From the NCBI RefSeq assembly GCF_042453785.1, contig NC_091669.1:15173001-15237000 (forward strand): 64,000 nt of DNA, given 5' to 3'. Each line of letters begins with the position of its first letter. Positions within the stretch are counted from its first letter, which is position 1. Position numbers and translations under genes: made by a program. The notes under the pieces were generated by a model. It saw only the letters and a program-made list of their open reading frames with translations, was not told where the DNA came from and made no database searches. Shown piece after piece: positions 1 through 11,718 of the stretch. Source of the DNA: Malus domestica (Eukaryota; Streptophyta; Magnoliopsida; Rosales; Rosaceae).

Positions 1-400
1 GCTTTTATCAAATGATGAATCAAATACTGCATAGTACGTTATATCGCACAACAAAAAGAATTTTTGTTTATACATTTTGATATACATGTAATCTTTTCGT
101 TTTTTCTCTTTCTTTAACAATTAACTAATTAATTCACTAACAATATCGCTCTATTGAAAGAAAGTTTGAATAAAATATAATTTTGTTTTTGATGAAATAT
201 ACTCCACTAAATTTTACAACCAATAGCATTCCGATCCAAATTAGCTTTCAAAAAAATACATCAACCACAGCTACCCTCAAGAAATAGAAAGAAAAAAACC
301 AAAATAAGGAACAAAAAATTGACCATGAACAGAACACGTGTACTTAAATTGACAAGAAATACAGTATTTGTATGAATCTGAAAATTACAAGTATAAATAA

Positions 401-661
401 AGAGTAATGTTATTCATATCATATTTTTGTACTACATTTTCATACCATTTTAGGTGGTATTTGATGTAAACAGCCACATCATTTAAATTAATCAGATTTT
501 TAAATTTAGTTAATTATTTAATAAAATAATAATTAAAAAACTAGTTAATTAAATGATGATTGTAATATACGATAAGTTCTTTTTTTTTGTTTTGTAAATT
601 TTTTAAATAATATGGCTGTTTATATCAGACAGTATAAAAATATGATATGAATAACATTATT
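401..661. mobile_element. MITE, Mutator-like (9-bp target duplication)
   Basis: The two ends are inverted repeats of each other (AGAGTAATGTTATTCATATC at the left, its near complement ending at 661). The element is flanked by the direct repeat TATAAATAA at 392-400 and 662-670. A 9-bp duplication with long inverted ends fits a non-autonomous Mutator-like element. There is no coding capacity and the interior is A+T-rich. Confidence 0.75.
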
Positions 662-1171
662 TATAAATAATTAAATAATTGGTGGTGACGTGGCCCTTGT
701 CGTGGACTGTAACCTACTGGGGAGATTATCCTTCGCTCACTAGTGAAATGTCAATATTTGTCCCCTTGATTTTTTGTCTGATTTGAGTTTAGGTGAATTA
801 TTTTATATAAAATTTGATTAAAGTTGGGATTATGTTCATGTGCCTTGCTTTTGTCATACTCCTCGTATCAAAGTTTATTATATTAATAAATTTGTAACTC
901 AATTAGTTCATTATATTTATTAGTTCTTTTGAAGTTGCGTTCGATTCTTTGTTTTTTTAATATTGTTTGCCTATTCCTTGTGATCCACAATTATATCTTG
1001 AAGTTGATTCATAAAAATATAGACATGACAGAAGCTCATGTGTCTTAAGAAAAACTTATATCAAATGCTTATATTTGCGTCGTTGAGTGACCTATGATTT
1101 TTCACTTTTTTAATTGGCATGGCAGGCCTTAATTACAATTGATATAATGCACTATACCATCGTCTATGATT

Positions 1172-1635
1172 TCGGGGCTGATACACGAATTTTATAAAAA
1201 GACCTCTCCTTAAGATAATCAAAACAAACTTCTGTACTCATTGATTGGAAGTTTACAAATGTCATTAAAAAATAAGTAAAAACAACTACAAACATAATCT
1301 TCACTAAATAATCAAAAAACCACTTCAATCTTAAACAACCAAACAAGAGAAGAAAAAAAAAACTTCAAAAACTCAAACTTTACAATTCATTTGAAAATAT
1401 GGCATTATTATATAATAAAGTTGGATAAAATGTTTTTTAGTGTGTTGTTATTAGCACTCCAAAATCTCATTGTGCACTCCAAATTATTATAATTAGAAAA
1501 TAAAATAAATGAACTATAAAAGTAATTTCTTGATATGTAACATTATTACATATAAATACTAGATAGCAGAAATTTTTTGACCCCTTCAAATTTGGGGTTG
1601 TGTGTTGCATCTTTTGCTCCCCCAAAGCCGCCTCT
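1172..1635 (-). mobile_element. Non-autonomous DNA transposon, same family as 40737-41485
   Basis: Read on the minus strand, both ends resemble the element at 40737-41485: the 1575-1635 stretch matches the complement of the sequence after 40737, and the 1172-1205 stretch matches the complement of that element's other end. It holds half of the small palindromic MITE family near 1435-1500. Its right end is broken by the hAT insertion that starts at 1639. Its own target duplication could not be recognised. The family has no visible coding capacity. Confidence 0.55.
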
Positions 1636-1638
1636 GAT

Positions 1639-2527
1639 TAGGGATGGGTAATGGTTATGCGGGCGGGTAACCGCGGTTAATTTACCCATAACCGTTTATA
1701 CTCATACCCGTATAACCGTTTACCCGTTGGGTAATTGCCTAAACGGTTATACCCATACCCATAACCGTTTATAAACGGTTAACCATACCCATAACCGCAT
1801 ACCCATTTAACCGTAACCGTTTAATACCCGTTTACCCATTTATCATTTTTAACCCATTTATCTTTTTTCTTTTTTATCATTACCCTTTTTTCACCCGTCT
1901 ACATGTTTTTTAACAACTTGAAAATTAAAAAAAAATTGTCATAATTTTTTTTTTGACAATTAAACACCGTTATAGGTACATTCATCATCCATTTCTATAT
2001 TTTAATTTTTTTAAGTCCTTATACCATTCCAATAATTGAAATAATAGTTTACGGACGATATTTTTAACTGTTACCAATGAAGGTAAATATAATATTTGCT
2101 AAGTATTATTAGGTTACAAAAATTGTTTAGAAGATATTTCTGTCAAAGCATTTCTGTCAATTTCACGGTTATCTACAAGAAATTTAAATTAATTTGGCCA
2201 ATTCCTTGATGATGAGAATCATCATTCCTGTAGTAGTATTATTGAGAGAATGATCGATGAATTCCTTGCTAATTTATTGGGTGCTAAAGTATTATTGGAT
2301 TGAGAACATGGTTTGTGTTAGTTTTACATATATAAAATAAATGGGTAAACGGTTACCCGTTTATAACCGTGGTTAATACCCATAACCGCCCATTTAAATT
2401 TCGCGGGTAAACGGTTATACCCATAACCGTTTATTTATCTAAACGGTTACCCATAACCGTAACCGTTTAATTTAAATGAACGGGTAACCGCGGTTATCCA
2501 TAACCAATGGGTATTTGCCCATCCTTA
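1639..2527. mobile_element. Non-autonomous hAT element with dense subterminal repeats
   Basis: It is flanked by a perfect 8-bp direct repeat CCTCTGAT (1631-1638 and 2528-2535), the hAT signature. The terminal inverted repeats are TAGGGATGGG and TAAGGATGGG. The outer 200 bp on each side carry about eleven copies of AACCGTTTA or its complement TAAACGGTT, interspersed with ACCCATA and ACCCG words. The middle, about 1850-2335, is A+T-rich and non-coding. Subterminal motif clusters of this kind are known hAT transposase-binding regions; that role here is inferred. Confidence 0.88.
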
Positions 2528-2539
2528 CCTCTGATGCAA

Positions 2540-4030
2540 TATATGCATGTTCGAGTTTGCATTATGGTATGCCTTTTTCATATATGAGTATCTCCAATGA
2601 AGCTGTGAAAAGATAAATATTAAATATTAGTTTGCTGACGCATATGATTTTCTCCAAAGGATATAATTTTTAGATTTTAATAATATTCGTATGACCCACT
2701 CAAAAAGGAAATCAATTAAAATCAATTTTTATTAATTTTTAGTGGCATTCACGCAACAAAACAATAATAAAATGAAAAGACAACATCTTTTCCCTTATGT
2801 CAAAATTGGCGACAAACAATTCCTATGCTAATCCATATAGGATAGATATTTTGGTTTGAACTTCTTTATACCTTTTAATTTAGTTACGTGTTATTATACC
2901 TTAGATTTAACTCATTGATTGGAGATGCTCTAGTAACATGCGTGGAGAAACTTAAAATTTTAATGTGACTGTGACACTATCATCTAATATTACTAATATA
3001 TAAGTTATAACTTAAAGAGAGATATGCTTATATTGAGTATTGTATATAGCACTGATAACTCATTCAAACGCGACATAGATAAAATTAATAACACCATATT
3101 AGTGGAATCCAACGTAATCTAACTTTAGACAAAAAGCTTGATTGCAACATATGATATGAGCTCACAAGTGGGAGATTGATAATTGCTTCTTCTAGTCTGT
3201 CATTAGTGTTAAACAATACCACATTAAGTCACCATTCTCTTACCATTTCAACATTTGATAATTTATCCAATATTTAATATAAAATCAATCGAGTGGATCA
3301 AAATGTAAAATAATATATGAAGGAGATAATTCTACAAACTTAGCCAACTTTCATTCTCCAAATTGATTTTTGCTGTTTTTGAGTTTGGATCAGGGAATGG
3401 AATTTGTAGTTAAGAGACAAATGCATCACATAGGAAAACCAATTGCAAAATTAGTGTATTTTGGTTTGTAAATATGTATATGACATTTATTCACGAGTGC
3501 ATCTTTTCTCACTCCCGTAAATCGAGGTTTATCCTCATTTCATTAATCTAAATTTTGAGATAATGTCTTAAATTAATTTAACCAAATTGATCTAACAACA
3601 AACAATCGGAGGGGTGAAAATCACACTTACTTTAGGGTGCGAGCAAAAAAGCACTTTTTATCAACTATATGAGAAGTTTCAATTCGATTTTCAATTTTAA
3701 TTTGTGTACTTTGTTTTTGTTCAAATTGTGTACTTTATATATTTTATAAACGTGGTGTTTGCCTAATTTTTTAATAAAAAAATGGGATGGTTTGCCAAAA
3801 AAATTATGTTACCTAAAAAAAAAAAACATTCTGTACTTGTCTAATTATAGTTGTTTATTGTTCTCGTTTCCAATTAAAGACGGAAACACAGCCGGATTCA
3901 TATACACAGCAATCCAATAAACCCAGATTGTCCAATTGTAAAAAAATAAAAAAATCCAGATGGTTTAAAACCAAATTCACATGTCCCCAGGACTTTTAGG
4001 TAATTTCACAATTCAAATGCCTGGCCTATA
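2540..4030. other. Intergenic DNA upstream of RSH
   Basis: A+T-rich sequence without a supportable gene. Short open frames here have no recognisable product. The distal part presumably includes the RSH promoter, but no clear TATA element could be singled out. Nothing else is seen. Confidence 0.6.
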
Positions 4031-4139
4031 AGCAACTACCACTTGATTGAAAAACAACAAAACAGAGAGGGAGAGTCTGAGAGGAGGGAGAGATTCTCAA
4101 CCAAAAAAAAAAAAAAAATCAAAGACGAAGAAAGAAGCT

Positions 4140-4142
<3 letters not shown>

Positions 4143-4194
<52 letters not shown>
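4143..4194 (+). repeat. (TC)n microsatellite in the RSH leader
   Basis: An uninterrupted run of about 26 TC dinucleotides lies roughly 490 bp before the RSH start codon, preceded by a poly-A tract at 4104-4119. Pyrimidine dinucleotide runs near transcription starts are common in plant core promoters and leaders. The length makes it likely to vary between individuals. Confidence 0.9.
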
Positions 4195-4196
<2 letters not shown>

Positions 4197-4458
4197 GCGT
4201 TCTATTTCTAAGCGTCTTTGACTTACTTTCCTCGAATTAGGTCTAGCTTTCCAGTTGTTTCTGGATTTATTGAGCTCAATTTCTATAAATCTGTACATAA
4301 CTGTAGCTCGAATTTCAATCCATTGTACTTTTCTTTGTTTCACAATCTTTGATTTGTCCAATTGGGTATCGAACAAGAATTTTAGATACAGAACCATTTC
4401 ACCCAATTGGATATTTTTTTTCTTTTCAAAAATTTACTTACTGGGTCTCTCTGATAAA

Positions 4459-4541
4459 TCCGATTGGGTATCTGGAAAAGTCCAATTGGGTATCTGAAAA
4501 GTCCAATTGGGTATCTGAAAAAGTCCAATTGGGTGTCTGAA
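4459..4541 (+). repeat. 21-bp tandem repeat in the RSH leader
   Basis: Four units of 21-22 bp built on GTCCAATTGGGTATCTGAAA follow one another. Degenerate single units (CCAATTGGGTATC, CCCAATTGGATA) occur upstream at 4356-4410. The repeat lies in the leader or a leader intron, 142 bp before the RSH start codon. Each unit contains the palindrome CCAATTGG. Confidence 0.85.
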
Positions 4542-4682
4542 GTGGTTGGTTTCCCGGGAAAGTTCGTTGCTTTGGCGAAGAAAATTAGTGGCTCGCCGAG
4601 AAAATTCGATTTGGACGAAAAGCGTTATCTGGGTTTTCTCGATTTGTGATTTGGGGTCCGGAATCGCCTCAAAAAGGAAGCC

Positions 4683-7600
4683 ATGACGGTCCCCACAATA
4701 GCTCTGTACGCGAGCCCGCCGAGCAGTGTGTGCTCCACGGCGCACCCGTGCCAGATCAACGCGCACGCCTCACACGATTTCGAATTGAGCTCTCGATCTT
4801 CGTCGTCGACGGCGTCGACGCCCTCCGCGTCGCAGAAGCCGGTGGCTGGGGGGCTGTCGTGCCTGTTCTCGTCGCAGACGGTGAAGCACGCGTCATCGTC
4901 GTCGTCCAGCTTTTCGGGTGGAGGAGAGGAATTGGGTTCTCGGTGGCACGATAGAGGCGAGGAATTGAAGGAATTGAGCAGCTCGTTTCGGTATTCGGGG
5001 AGTAAGTTCAATGGGGCTTCGTTGAACCGGGACCAGAGCCCGGTTTCGGTGTTTCAGGGTCCGGTCTCGTCTTCCAGTAGCGGGGTTTCGGGGTCGGCGA
5101 GAAGCCCGCCGATGAGAATTGCAAGGGAAAGGTCTAGCAATGGAGATATTAGCTTGAATTCTATTCGGTGTGGGAGTAATGGGTTGTTTAATGGGTTTGT
5201 GAGGGGTGCTTTGGGCTCTTCCTGCATAGATTACGCCTCGGCGAGCTTCGAGGCTCAGACTGATGGTTTGGATGTGGGTTCTTCAGCTGTGCTTGATGAA
5301 TTGACTTTCAACATGGAAGATGGGTTTTTGGAGGGAATTGCTGAGCCTTATGCTAAGGAGTTGCTAGTGGGTGCGCAGCTGCGGCACAAGATTTTCTATG
5401 AAGATTTTATTATCAAGGCCTTTTACGAGGCCGAAAAAGCGCATAGAGGGCAGGTAAATTTTGTTTGGGTTTGAGTTTTGTTTCGATTTTTGCCTTTTGG
5501 GATTTTGGTGAATTGGGTTGAGAAGTTTTGTTGTTGTATTATGTTTTGTTTTACTGTAGATGCGAGCAAGTGGCGATCCTTATTTGCAGCATTGTGTGGA
5601 GACGGCGGTGTTGCTCGCATTGATCGGTGCTAATTCCACAGTTGTTGCTGCAGGGCTTTTACATGACACGCTTGATGATTCTTTTATGTGTTATGACTAC
5701 ATATTTGGGAAATTTGGAGCTGGGGTTGCTGATTTAGTAGAAGGGGTATGTGTTCGATAATTTTCAGTACTCTATTGTATTACTGAATGGAAGTAATTCG
5801 ACAAGTGTCAATTTTTATTCGTGCATGAGAAGTTGTTTGTTTTCGTATGTTGAAAACTAGATTCAAGTTAATTGTTCATGATATGTGAAATCTACCTGCC
5901 ATTGTTTCACGGATTCCACTTAAGCTTTCTATAACATCTGCACTGGAACTTTACAGTTGGTGTAATAGATGTCATATTGATTAAAAGTTAACTGTTTTCT
6001 TCTTATCCGAATGAATGCTTGTGCTATCAATTAATTCTATAGTTGAGCTCATGTTAACATGAGTTACATGATTGTCTTGCATATGTTGCAGCTGTATGAA
6101 GTTAACAATCATGTTGCACAGTGTTCTAATTGTAACTTAGAATAGAAAAAGCAGCTGTTGAGATTTATGTAATGGTACTCTACTTACAAAAGCAAAACCT
6201 AGTGTAGGATTCTATATTTCAAATGGTGCTATTGCTGTGTTTGTTTTTCTATGAATATCGTATATGATATTGACATTTACTAGTTCTAATCTAGTTCTTT
6301 ATGGAATTGATCAGGTGTCTAAGCTCAGTCATTTGAGCAAGCTTGCCCGTGATAATAATACAGCATGCAAAACAGTTGAGGCAGATCGCCTGCATACCAT
6401 GTTCCTTGCCATGGCAGATGCCCGTGCTGTCCTCATTAAATTGGCAGACCGATTGCATAATATGATTACACTAGATGCATTACCCTTGGCTAAACAACAG
6501 AGGTTTGCAAAGGAGACTTTGGAGATTTTTGTGCCCTTGGCCAACAGACTTGGAATCTCTAGCTGGAAGGTGCAGCTGGAAAATTTATGTTTTAAGCATC
6601 TCAACCCGGATCAGCACAAAGAACTGTCCTCTAAGCTTGTAGATTCGTTTGACGAGGCAATGATTATTTCTGCCACGGAGACATTAGAGCGTGCTCTCAA
6701 GGATAAAGCCATTTCCTACCATGTTCTTTGTGGGCGGCATAAGAGCTTGTATAGCATCTACTCTAAAATGTTAAAGTATGTTATATCGGCCCTCTCTCTC
6801 TATTCCATCATAAAAGTTGACCATAAATTTTGTTATAAACATAGTTCTTAATGGATCAGTAGATTAATGAGTTATAGTTGCATGCTTTGACTATAGCACA
6901 TTATTCTCCATGCCTGGATTGAAATTAACATGCTTATGGCTTTATTTTGCACAGGAAGAAGCTAAACATGGATGAAATACATGATATTCATGGGCTGCGT
7001 TTGATTGTCGAAAATGAGGATGATTGTTACGAGGCACTTAAAGTTGTTCACCAGTTGTGGTCTGAGGTCCCAGGGAAGTTCAAGGACTACATAACTCAAC
7101 CCAAGTGTAATGGGTATGCCATACCTCAAAAAGTTCTTTGTTTATTTGGTCAACGTACCTCAAAAAAGTTCTAGTCACCTAGTTTATCCTTTTTTCACTT
7201 GCTTGTGCTAATATTCATCTAATAATATAGGTATCAGTCATTGCACACTGTGGTGATGGGTGAAGGCGTGATTCCACTGGAAGTCCAAATTCGAACAAAG
7301 GAGATGCATTTGCAGGCTGAGTTTGGATTTGCAGCTCATTGGAGATACAAGGAAGGTGACTGTAAGCACCCCTCATTTGTGCTTCAAATGGTTGAGTGGG
7401 CCAGATGGGTGGTCACTTGGCAGTGCGAGGCAATGAACAGAGACAGGTCCTCCGTTGGCTGTGACGATTCAATCAAGCCGCCATGCACGTTTCCTACCCA
7501 TTCTGATGACTGTCCATATTCTTACAAGCCCCACTGTGGTCAAGACGGGCCGGTGTTTGTCATCATGCTAGAGAATGATAAGGTTTGTTCTAGGAAACTT

Positions 7601-8408
7601 CCTATTAATTTTGTACGAATATGTTTAATTGGTTTGTAGCTGGATTTAATAATTTAGCTGTATATGAGGTGGGTCTTTATGGGACTTTTTAACTTTCATA
7701 CGGCAATGACCTTAAAATTTGTCTATGGATGATAGTCTTGAACTGATGTTCTGCACCATTGTAATTTCACATTTGAAATTGTGCATTAAGCATGGTGTCG
7801 TCAGTGTTGATAGACGCGTGTTATGCACCTTGTCGGGTGTCCATATGACACATAAAATCGGGATAAGCAAAATAATATGGCACACATTTAGCAATGGGGT
7901 AGGCACAAGTCTTGACGTAAATAAGTTTGTTTTGGGATTTTGTAAGGTTTTAATTGTAAGAAATGGCTGTATTTCCTGCTTATATCACAGAGACGTATTT
8001 GTTCATGTTGTATGCTTTTCATATTAATGTTATTAGGAAAGAAAAACAAGCAGGTACATATTTACAATGAGTCTGACCATGTACGTTATATTATTCCAGA
8101 TGTCTGTGCAAGAGTATCCTGCAAACTCCACTGTTATGGATCTGCTGGAAAAAGCTGGGCGAGGGAGCTTGAGATGGACTCCGTACGGGTTCCCACTGAA
8201 GGAAGAACTGAGGCCGAGGCTGAACCATGCGCCAGTGAACGATCCTACATGCAAGCTGCAGATGGGGGATGTGGTGGAGCTGACTCCAGCTATTCCCGAT
8301 AAGTCTTTGACAGAGTACAGAGAAGAGATTCAGCGCATGTACGACCGGGGCACAAGTGTATCGAGTGCAGGGCCTCCTGCTAACCGTATGGCGGGTTGGA
8401 GAAGTTGA
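4683..8408 (+). CDS. RSH3: Chloroplast RelA/SpoT homologue, RSH2/RSH3 type (ppGpp synthetase/hydrolase)
   Basis: Six coding exons are placed by splice signals and frame: 4683-5453, 5560-5745, 6315-6775, 6955-7113, 7231-7582 and 8100-8408, giving 745 residues. The first ~200 residues are Ser-rich with no acidic start, as in a plastid transit peptide. The HD hydrolase domain shows His268, the His292-Asp293 pair (in GLLHDTLDD) and Asp364 (in KLADRLHNM). The synthetase domain follows with [13 protein letters not shown] near residue 479 and [10 protein letters not shown] in exon 5; a TGS domain starts near residue 634. Plant RSH2/RSH3 enzymes make and degrade (p)ppGpp in the chloroplast and restrain plastid transcription and translation; the family is known, this gene's activity is inferred. 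The length is slightly above the roughly 710 residues usual for the family. The start at 4683 fits the conserved N-terminus (TIALYASP). RSH2 and RSH3 are co-orthologues in many plants, so the number is tentative. The gene converges on TAF9. Confidence 0.93.
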
Positions 8409-9024
8409 CCGGAATGCAGATTGTCCCGTTTATAGTTGTATCCAGTGACACTAAAGTCATTCTTGTATATAAAACAAAAGCATTTGTACGGAACAGCTAC
8501 GTGGTTCTGTTATTCGATGACTAACCGAATTCAACAAGGTGTTAAAATTGCTTTTATCTATGAAGGTTCTCACATTGAATGCACTATTATCTTTCACGAT
8601 ACTCCCCCAACATTATGTTCTTGTAAGTTTCTGTATGGACTCAGGGTACTACCTTGCGACATGCTTGGCGTTTCGACTTCCTTTTGGTTCTATGGTGACA
8701 TGTTGGCGAAATTCGCGTATCCCTTTACCGTATTGGCCAATTGGAGCACAAACCCGGTATTCGTGTACCTCATCATGTTTAAACAGAACAGAACAGAATA
8801 TTCTTTTACAGTAAGAGAACAGAAGTCAACTGCAGAACATCTGTTTAGCAATTATCTTATGTTATAAGCGTTCAAATAACTGAAAATCGAAAGTATTGCA
8901 GAACATTCTTTTACAAGTATACATATCTAATACAAATCAGCATTTTGTTGTAAGCAAACACAATTACTACATCTCACACCTCTGCACTAAGATGAACCAC
9001 TGTTTCTTCCCATCAGCTAGATCC
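8409..9024. other. Shared 3' region between convergent RSH and TAF9
   Basis: A 616-bp stretch separates the two stop codons of the convergent genes and should hold both 3' untranslated regions. Open frames here (for example 8436-8867) have no recognisable product. Nothing else is seen. Confidence 0.6.
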
Positions 9025-9787
9025 TCACTTTGTGCGTTTAGTGAGGGGGAAGGATACCCTTTGGGGAGTGTTCTGCGGCACATCAGAGGGCTTCGGTTCT
9101 TGGGGTGGCTTTGGTTCAGAAGGCTCTTCATCCTCCTCCATTTCTTCCACTGCTTGGGTTGGTTGTTTCTTTGGGATTGCCAGTTGATAGTTCGGGCTGA
9201 TCAATGTGTCTTGTTCAGGCGGCAATGCCACTCCAGGCCCGGCAATTGATTTCGGTAGTGGGATTTTGTTTCTGTTTCTAGCCAACTCCAGTAAAACCTG
9301 ATAATGGGCCAGCTTAATGTCAAACTCTCTACATGATGCTCGATAAAAAAAAGCGCACACTCATACACAAGCTGAAGAAAACTGTATTATGTTGACAAAT
9401 CTTTGTTTGATGTTATAACATGTCATAGTAAATGTAGATGCATCTTCTCGGACTCTTTTATTAGCCGAACTCAGATTAACATGATCTCAGATTTAGCAGA
9501 TGAAAAATAAAGGAAGTGATATAAATTACCTCTCTTGGCGGGGGTTGTGAAAAGCTAAAATTAACCTTGCTCTGAATAGCAAGCTTGACATCGTCACAAT
9601 CAATTGCGGCTTTACCAGCATGTTCGGAGTAGACCTGTGCATCACTGAGCACATCAACAACATATCGATACCACAGCTCCAAGAATTGGTGAATAACACG
9701 AGGTTCATACTCCTCCACACCCATCGATTTTAGCAGCGTCTTCACAATCTTGGCGTCTCTGGGCAAGTCCTCATCTTCCCCTGCCAT
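9025..9787 (-). CDS. TAF9: Transcription initiation factor TFIID subunit 9 (TAF9)
   Basis: Two coding exons on the minus strand, 9787-9530 and 9297-9025, are joined across a 232-bp GT-AG intron. The reading frame passes from PPPRE directly into VLLELA, giving 176 residues. Residues ~10-75 form the histone-fold domain ([14 protein letters not shown], then [15 protein letters not shown]), followed by the plant TAF9 blocks [29 protein letters not shown] and a terminal [11 protein letters not shown]9 pairs with TAF6 in TFIID and also works in SAGA-type coactivator complexes in the nucleus. The length matches plant homologues (about 180 residues), and the acidic Glu/Pro-rich stretch before the C-terminus is usual. 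The gene looks intact. Confidence 0.95.
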
Positions 9788-10965
9788 TTTCTGGTTCTGG
9801 GTACTTATTTTAGGCTCGCCTGGAGCAATGGGATGGGCTAAACCTCTAAACTACTGAACCTTTTTATTTTCCCTTCAAGACTCCAGTAAATGCGTCAAGG
9901 ATAATAGACACTACAGAAAGAATGGGCTGCACATCGAGGGCACTAACAGAAATAAGAATTTAGAGGCAGTGATATTTTTTGGGGTCAAAAGAGGCAGTGA
10001 TTGATGAATATGCAAATTTGGAGCATAATTAACACAAGAAGCATAGCAAACTAGAACAAATTTGAGGAAGTGATTGATGAATGTACAAATTTTGGGGCAA
10101 ATTAACATTAAGAAGAAAACTAGCACAAATTCAAGGCAGTGATCGACGAACTTACAGATTTTGTGGAAAATTAACCCAATTAGCACACCAAACTGTCACA
10201 AATTTGTGGCAGTAATTGATGAATATCCAAAATATGGAGGTAGATAAGTAGCGAGCAGAAAGCGAAACAATGAAGGAGGTTGCTAGTAGAGCATATCAAA
10301 TATGGTAGCAAAAAAAATACAACGTAAACACAATCAGAGTCAAATGTAAAGATTAAAAAAAAAAAAAAAAAAGGTCCCATAGAAAACCCATATTCTGATT
10401 CACACCCCAACTCAATCTCCACAGCTTACTGGAAATTTGCACATTTCAAAGAACACGAAAGGTTCGAATTTTATATTCTAATTTTGTCCACTGGACAAAA
10501 AGAACCCTAAACCCTATTTATTTCCACAATACAAAACCCATTCTGGTCGATGAAAATCAAGAACTTACCAATCGGAATTGTAGATTTGATGTCAGCTTTC
10601 GCCCTTAATGGAGGAACTGAGCCCTAAATCCTATATTAAGCTTACCCGGATCAAAAATTGAGGACCCAAATAAAAGAAATTGAAACTTACACAGCTAATT
10701 TCATGATAAATCAAACATAACTAAGATGGAGAGAAAGAAAGTAGATAGCTCACCTCGTCTTGTTCCGAAGAGGGTGAGGTCTCTCTGAATTGGATTTGCG
10801 TGAGAGACAGATCGATGAGTTCGATTCCAGTAGCTAGGGCTTTGCTGATGGATGAGCGGGAGAAGAAAAGGAAAAGGAAGAGAGAGAGAGAGAGAGAGGG
10901 TGAGTGAGTTTGGGAATTGGGCGTGGGTACTGGGTGGGTTATGGGGAAGAGTCCATGGTTCATTG
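9788..10965 (-). promoter_or_regulatory. TAF9 leader: putative non-coding first exon and leader intron
   Basis: On the minus strand a pyrimidine-rich tract (CTCTCTCT, about 10870-10905) is followed by a good splice donor, GAG then GTGAGC, near 10752. A candidate acceptor (TTGCTCCAG) lies about 30 bp before the start codon at 9787. This suggests an untranslated first exon and a leader intron of about 0.9 kb, which is common in plant housekeeping genes. No transcript evidence is available, and other splice choices are possible. Confidence 0.45.
9985..10250. repeat. Minisatellite, about 72-bp unit, in the TAF9 leader intron
   Basis: The phrase GGCAGTGATTGATGAAT and variants recur at about 70-75-bp spacing (near 9990, 10065, 10135 and 10210). 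In between are similar stretches containing ACAAATTT, GGGGCAAATTAAC and AGCACA. This makes about three and a half degenerate tandem units. Confidence 0.75.
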
Positions 10966-11131
10966 CTCGTTTCTTATTGGGCTTAGATATGAATCAGGCC
11001 CAGCTACCTTTTAATCTGACGCGATACTGGAAGCCGTTTACTTTCTAGTTCATCCTCTAAATATCAACTATAACGAAGATCAGCCAAATTTTAAATCGTC
11101 TTACCGTTTGATTAATGTTGTCAAAATGTTA

Positions 11132-11482
11132 CACTCTGTTCGGATGAGGAAATTTAAAATTACTACATAATTTTAAAATGATGGAAATTCAAATGACGGA
11201 ATTTTATTGTCTAATTTGTGAATTTTTTTGTTTGGTTAACCTAAGAACAATGAAATTTGTTATTTTTAAGTTCTCACCCTTAGAAATTTGGAAATGACAC
11301 TTATTTACATGGAATTTAAACTTGGGAATTGGAGGCCCCAAATTCCAAGTTTTTTTTGTTTCCACTCAGAAATTCTAAATTTCTATGCTTATGAATCCAA
11401 ACGAGAGACTTGGTGCATACCAATTTATAATTTATGACTTTTGTCAAAATTTCAAGTTTATTTCCTTCATCCAAACATAGTG
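11132..11482. mobile_element. PIF/Harbinger-like MITE (TTA target duplication)
   Basis: The terminal inverted repeats are CACTCTGTTCGGATGAGG and CACTATGTTTGGATGAAGG, with TTA on both sides (11129-11131 and 11483-11485). Size is 351 bp and there is no coding capacity. A 3-bp TTA/TAA duplication is the PIF/Harbinger signature. Confidence 0.8.
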
Positions 11483-11718
11483 TTAGGGTTTAACCGAATA
11501 ACATTTCATTGTTTAATTATTGGATAACCATTAGATATTAAAGGGTGAAATTCAAAATAGATGGTTCAAATCATTGTGTAACATTAAAGGGTGAAAAAAA
11601 GAATTAAGAAGTTTCATATGAGAACGTTGCTAGCAGCCTCTAAAGATTTATTTTTTATTTTTGGAGAATGAGTTTGGAAGTCACCTTATTTTTATATCTC
11701 GGGCTCGAGGCATAAGGC

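Noticed and set aside
4140..4406. Open frame with an Arg-Glu repeat on the minus strand
   Set aside because: It is the translated (TC)n microsatellite and has no other coding signs.
9985..10250. Regularly spaced repeats as a CRISPR array
   Set aside because: The units are long, degenerate and directly tandem, without unique spacers, and the genome is eukaryotic.
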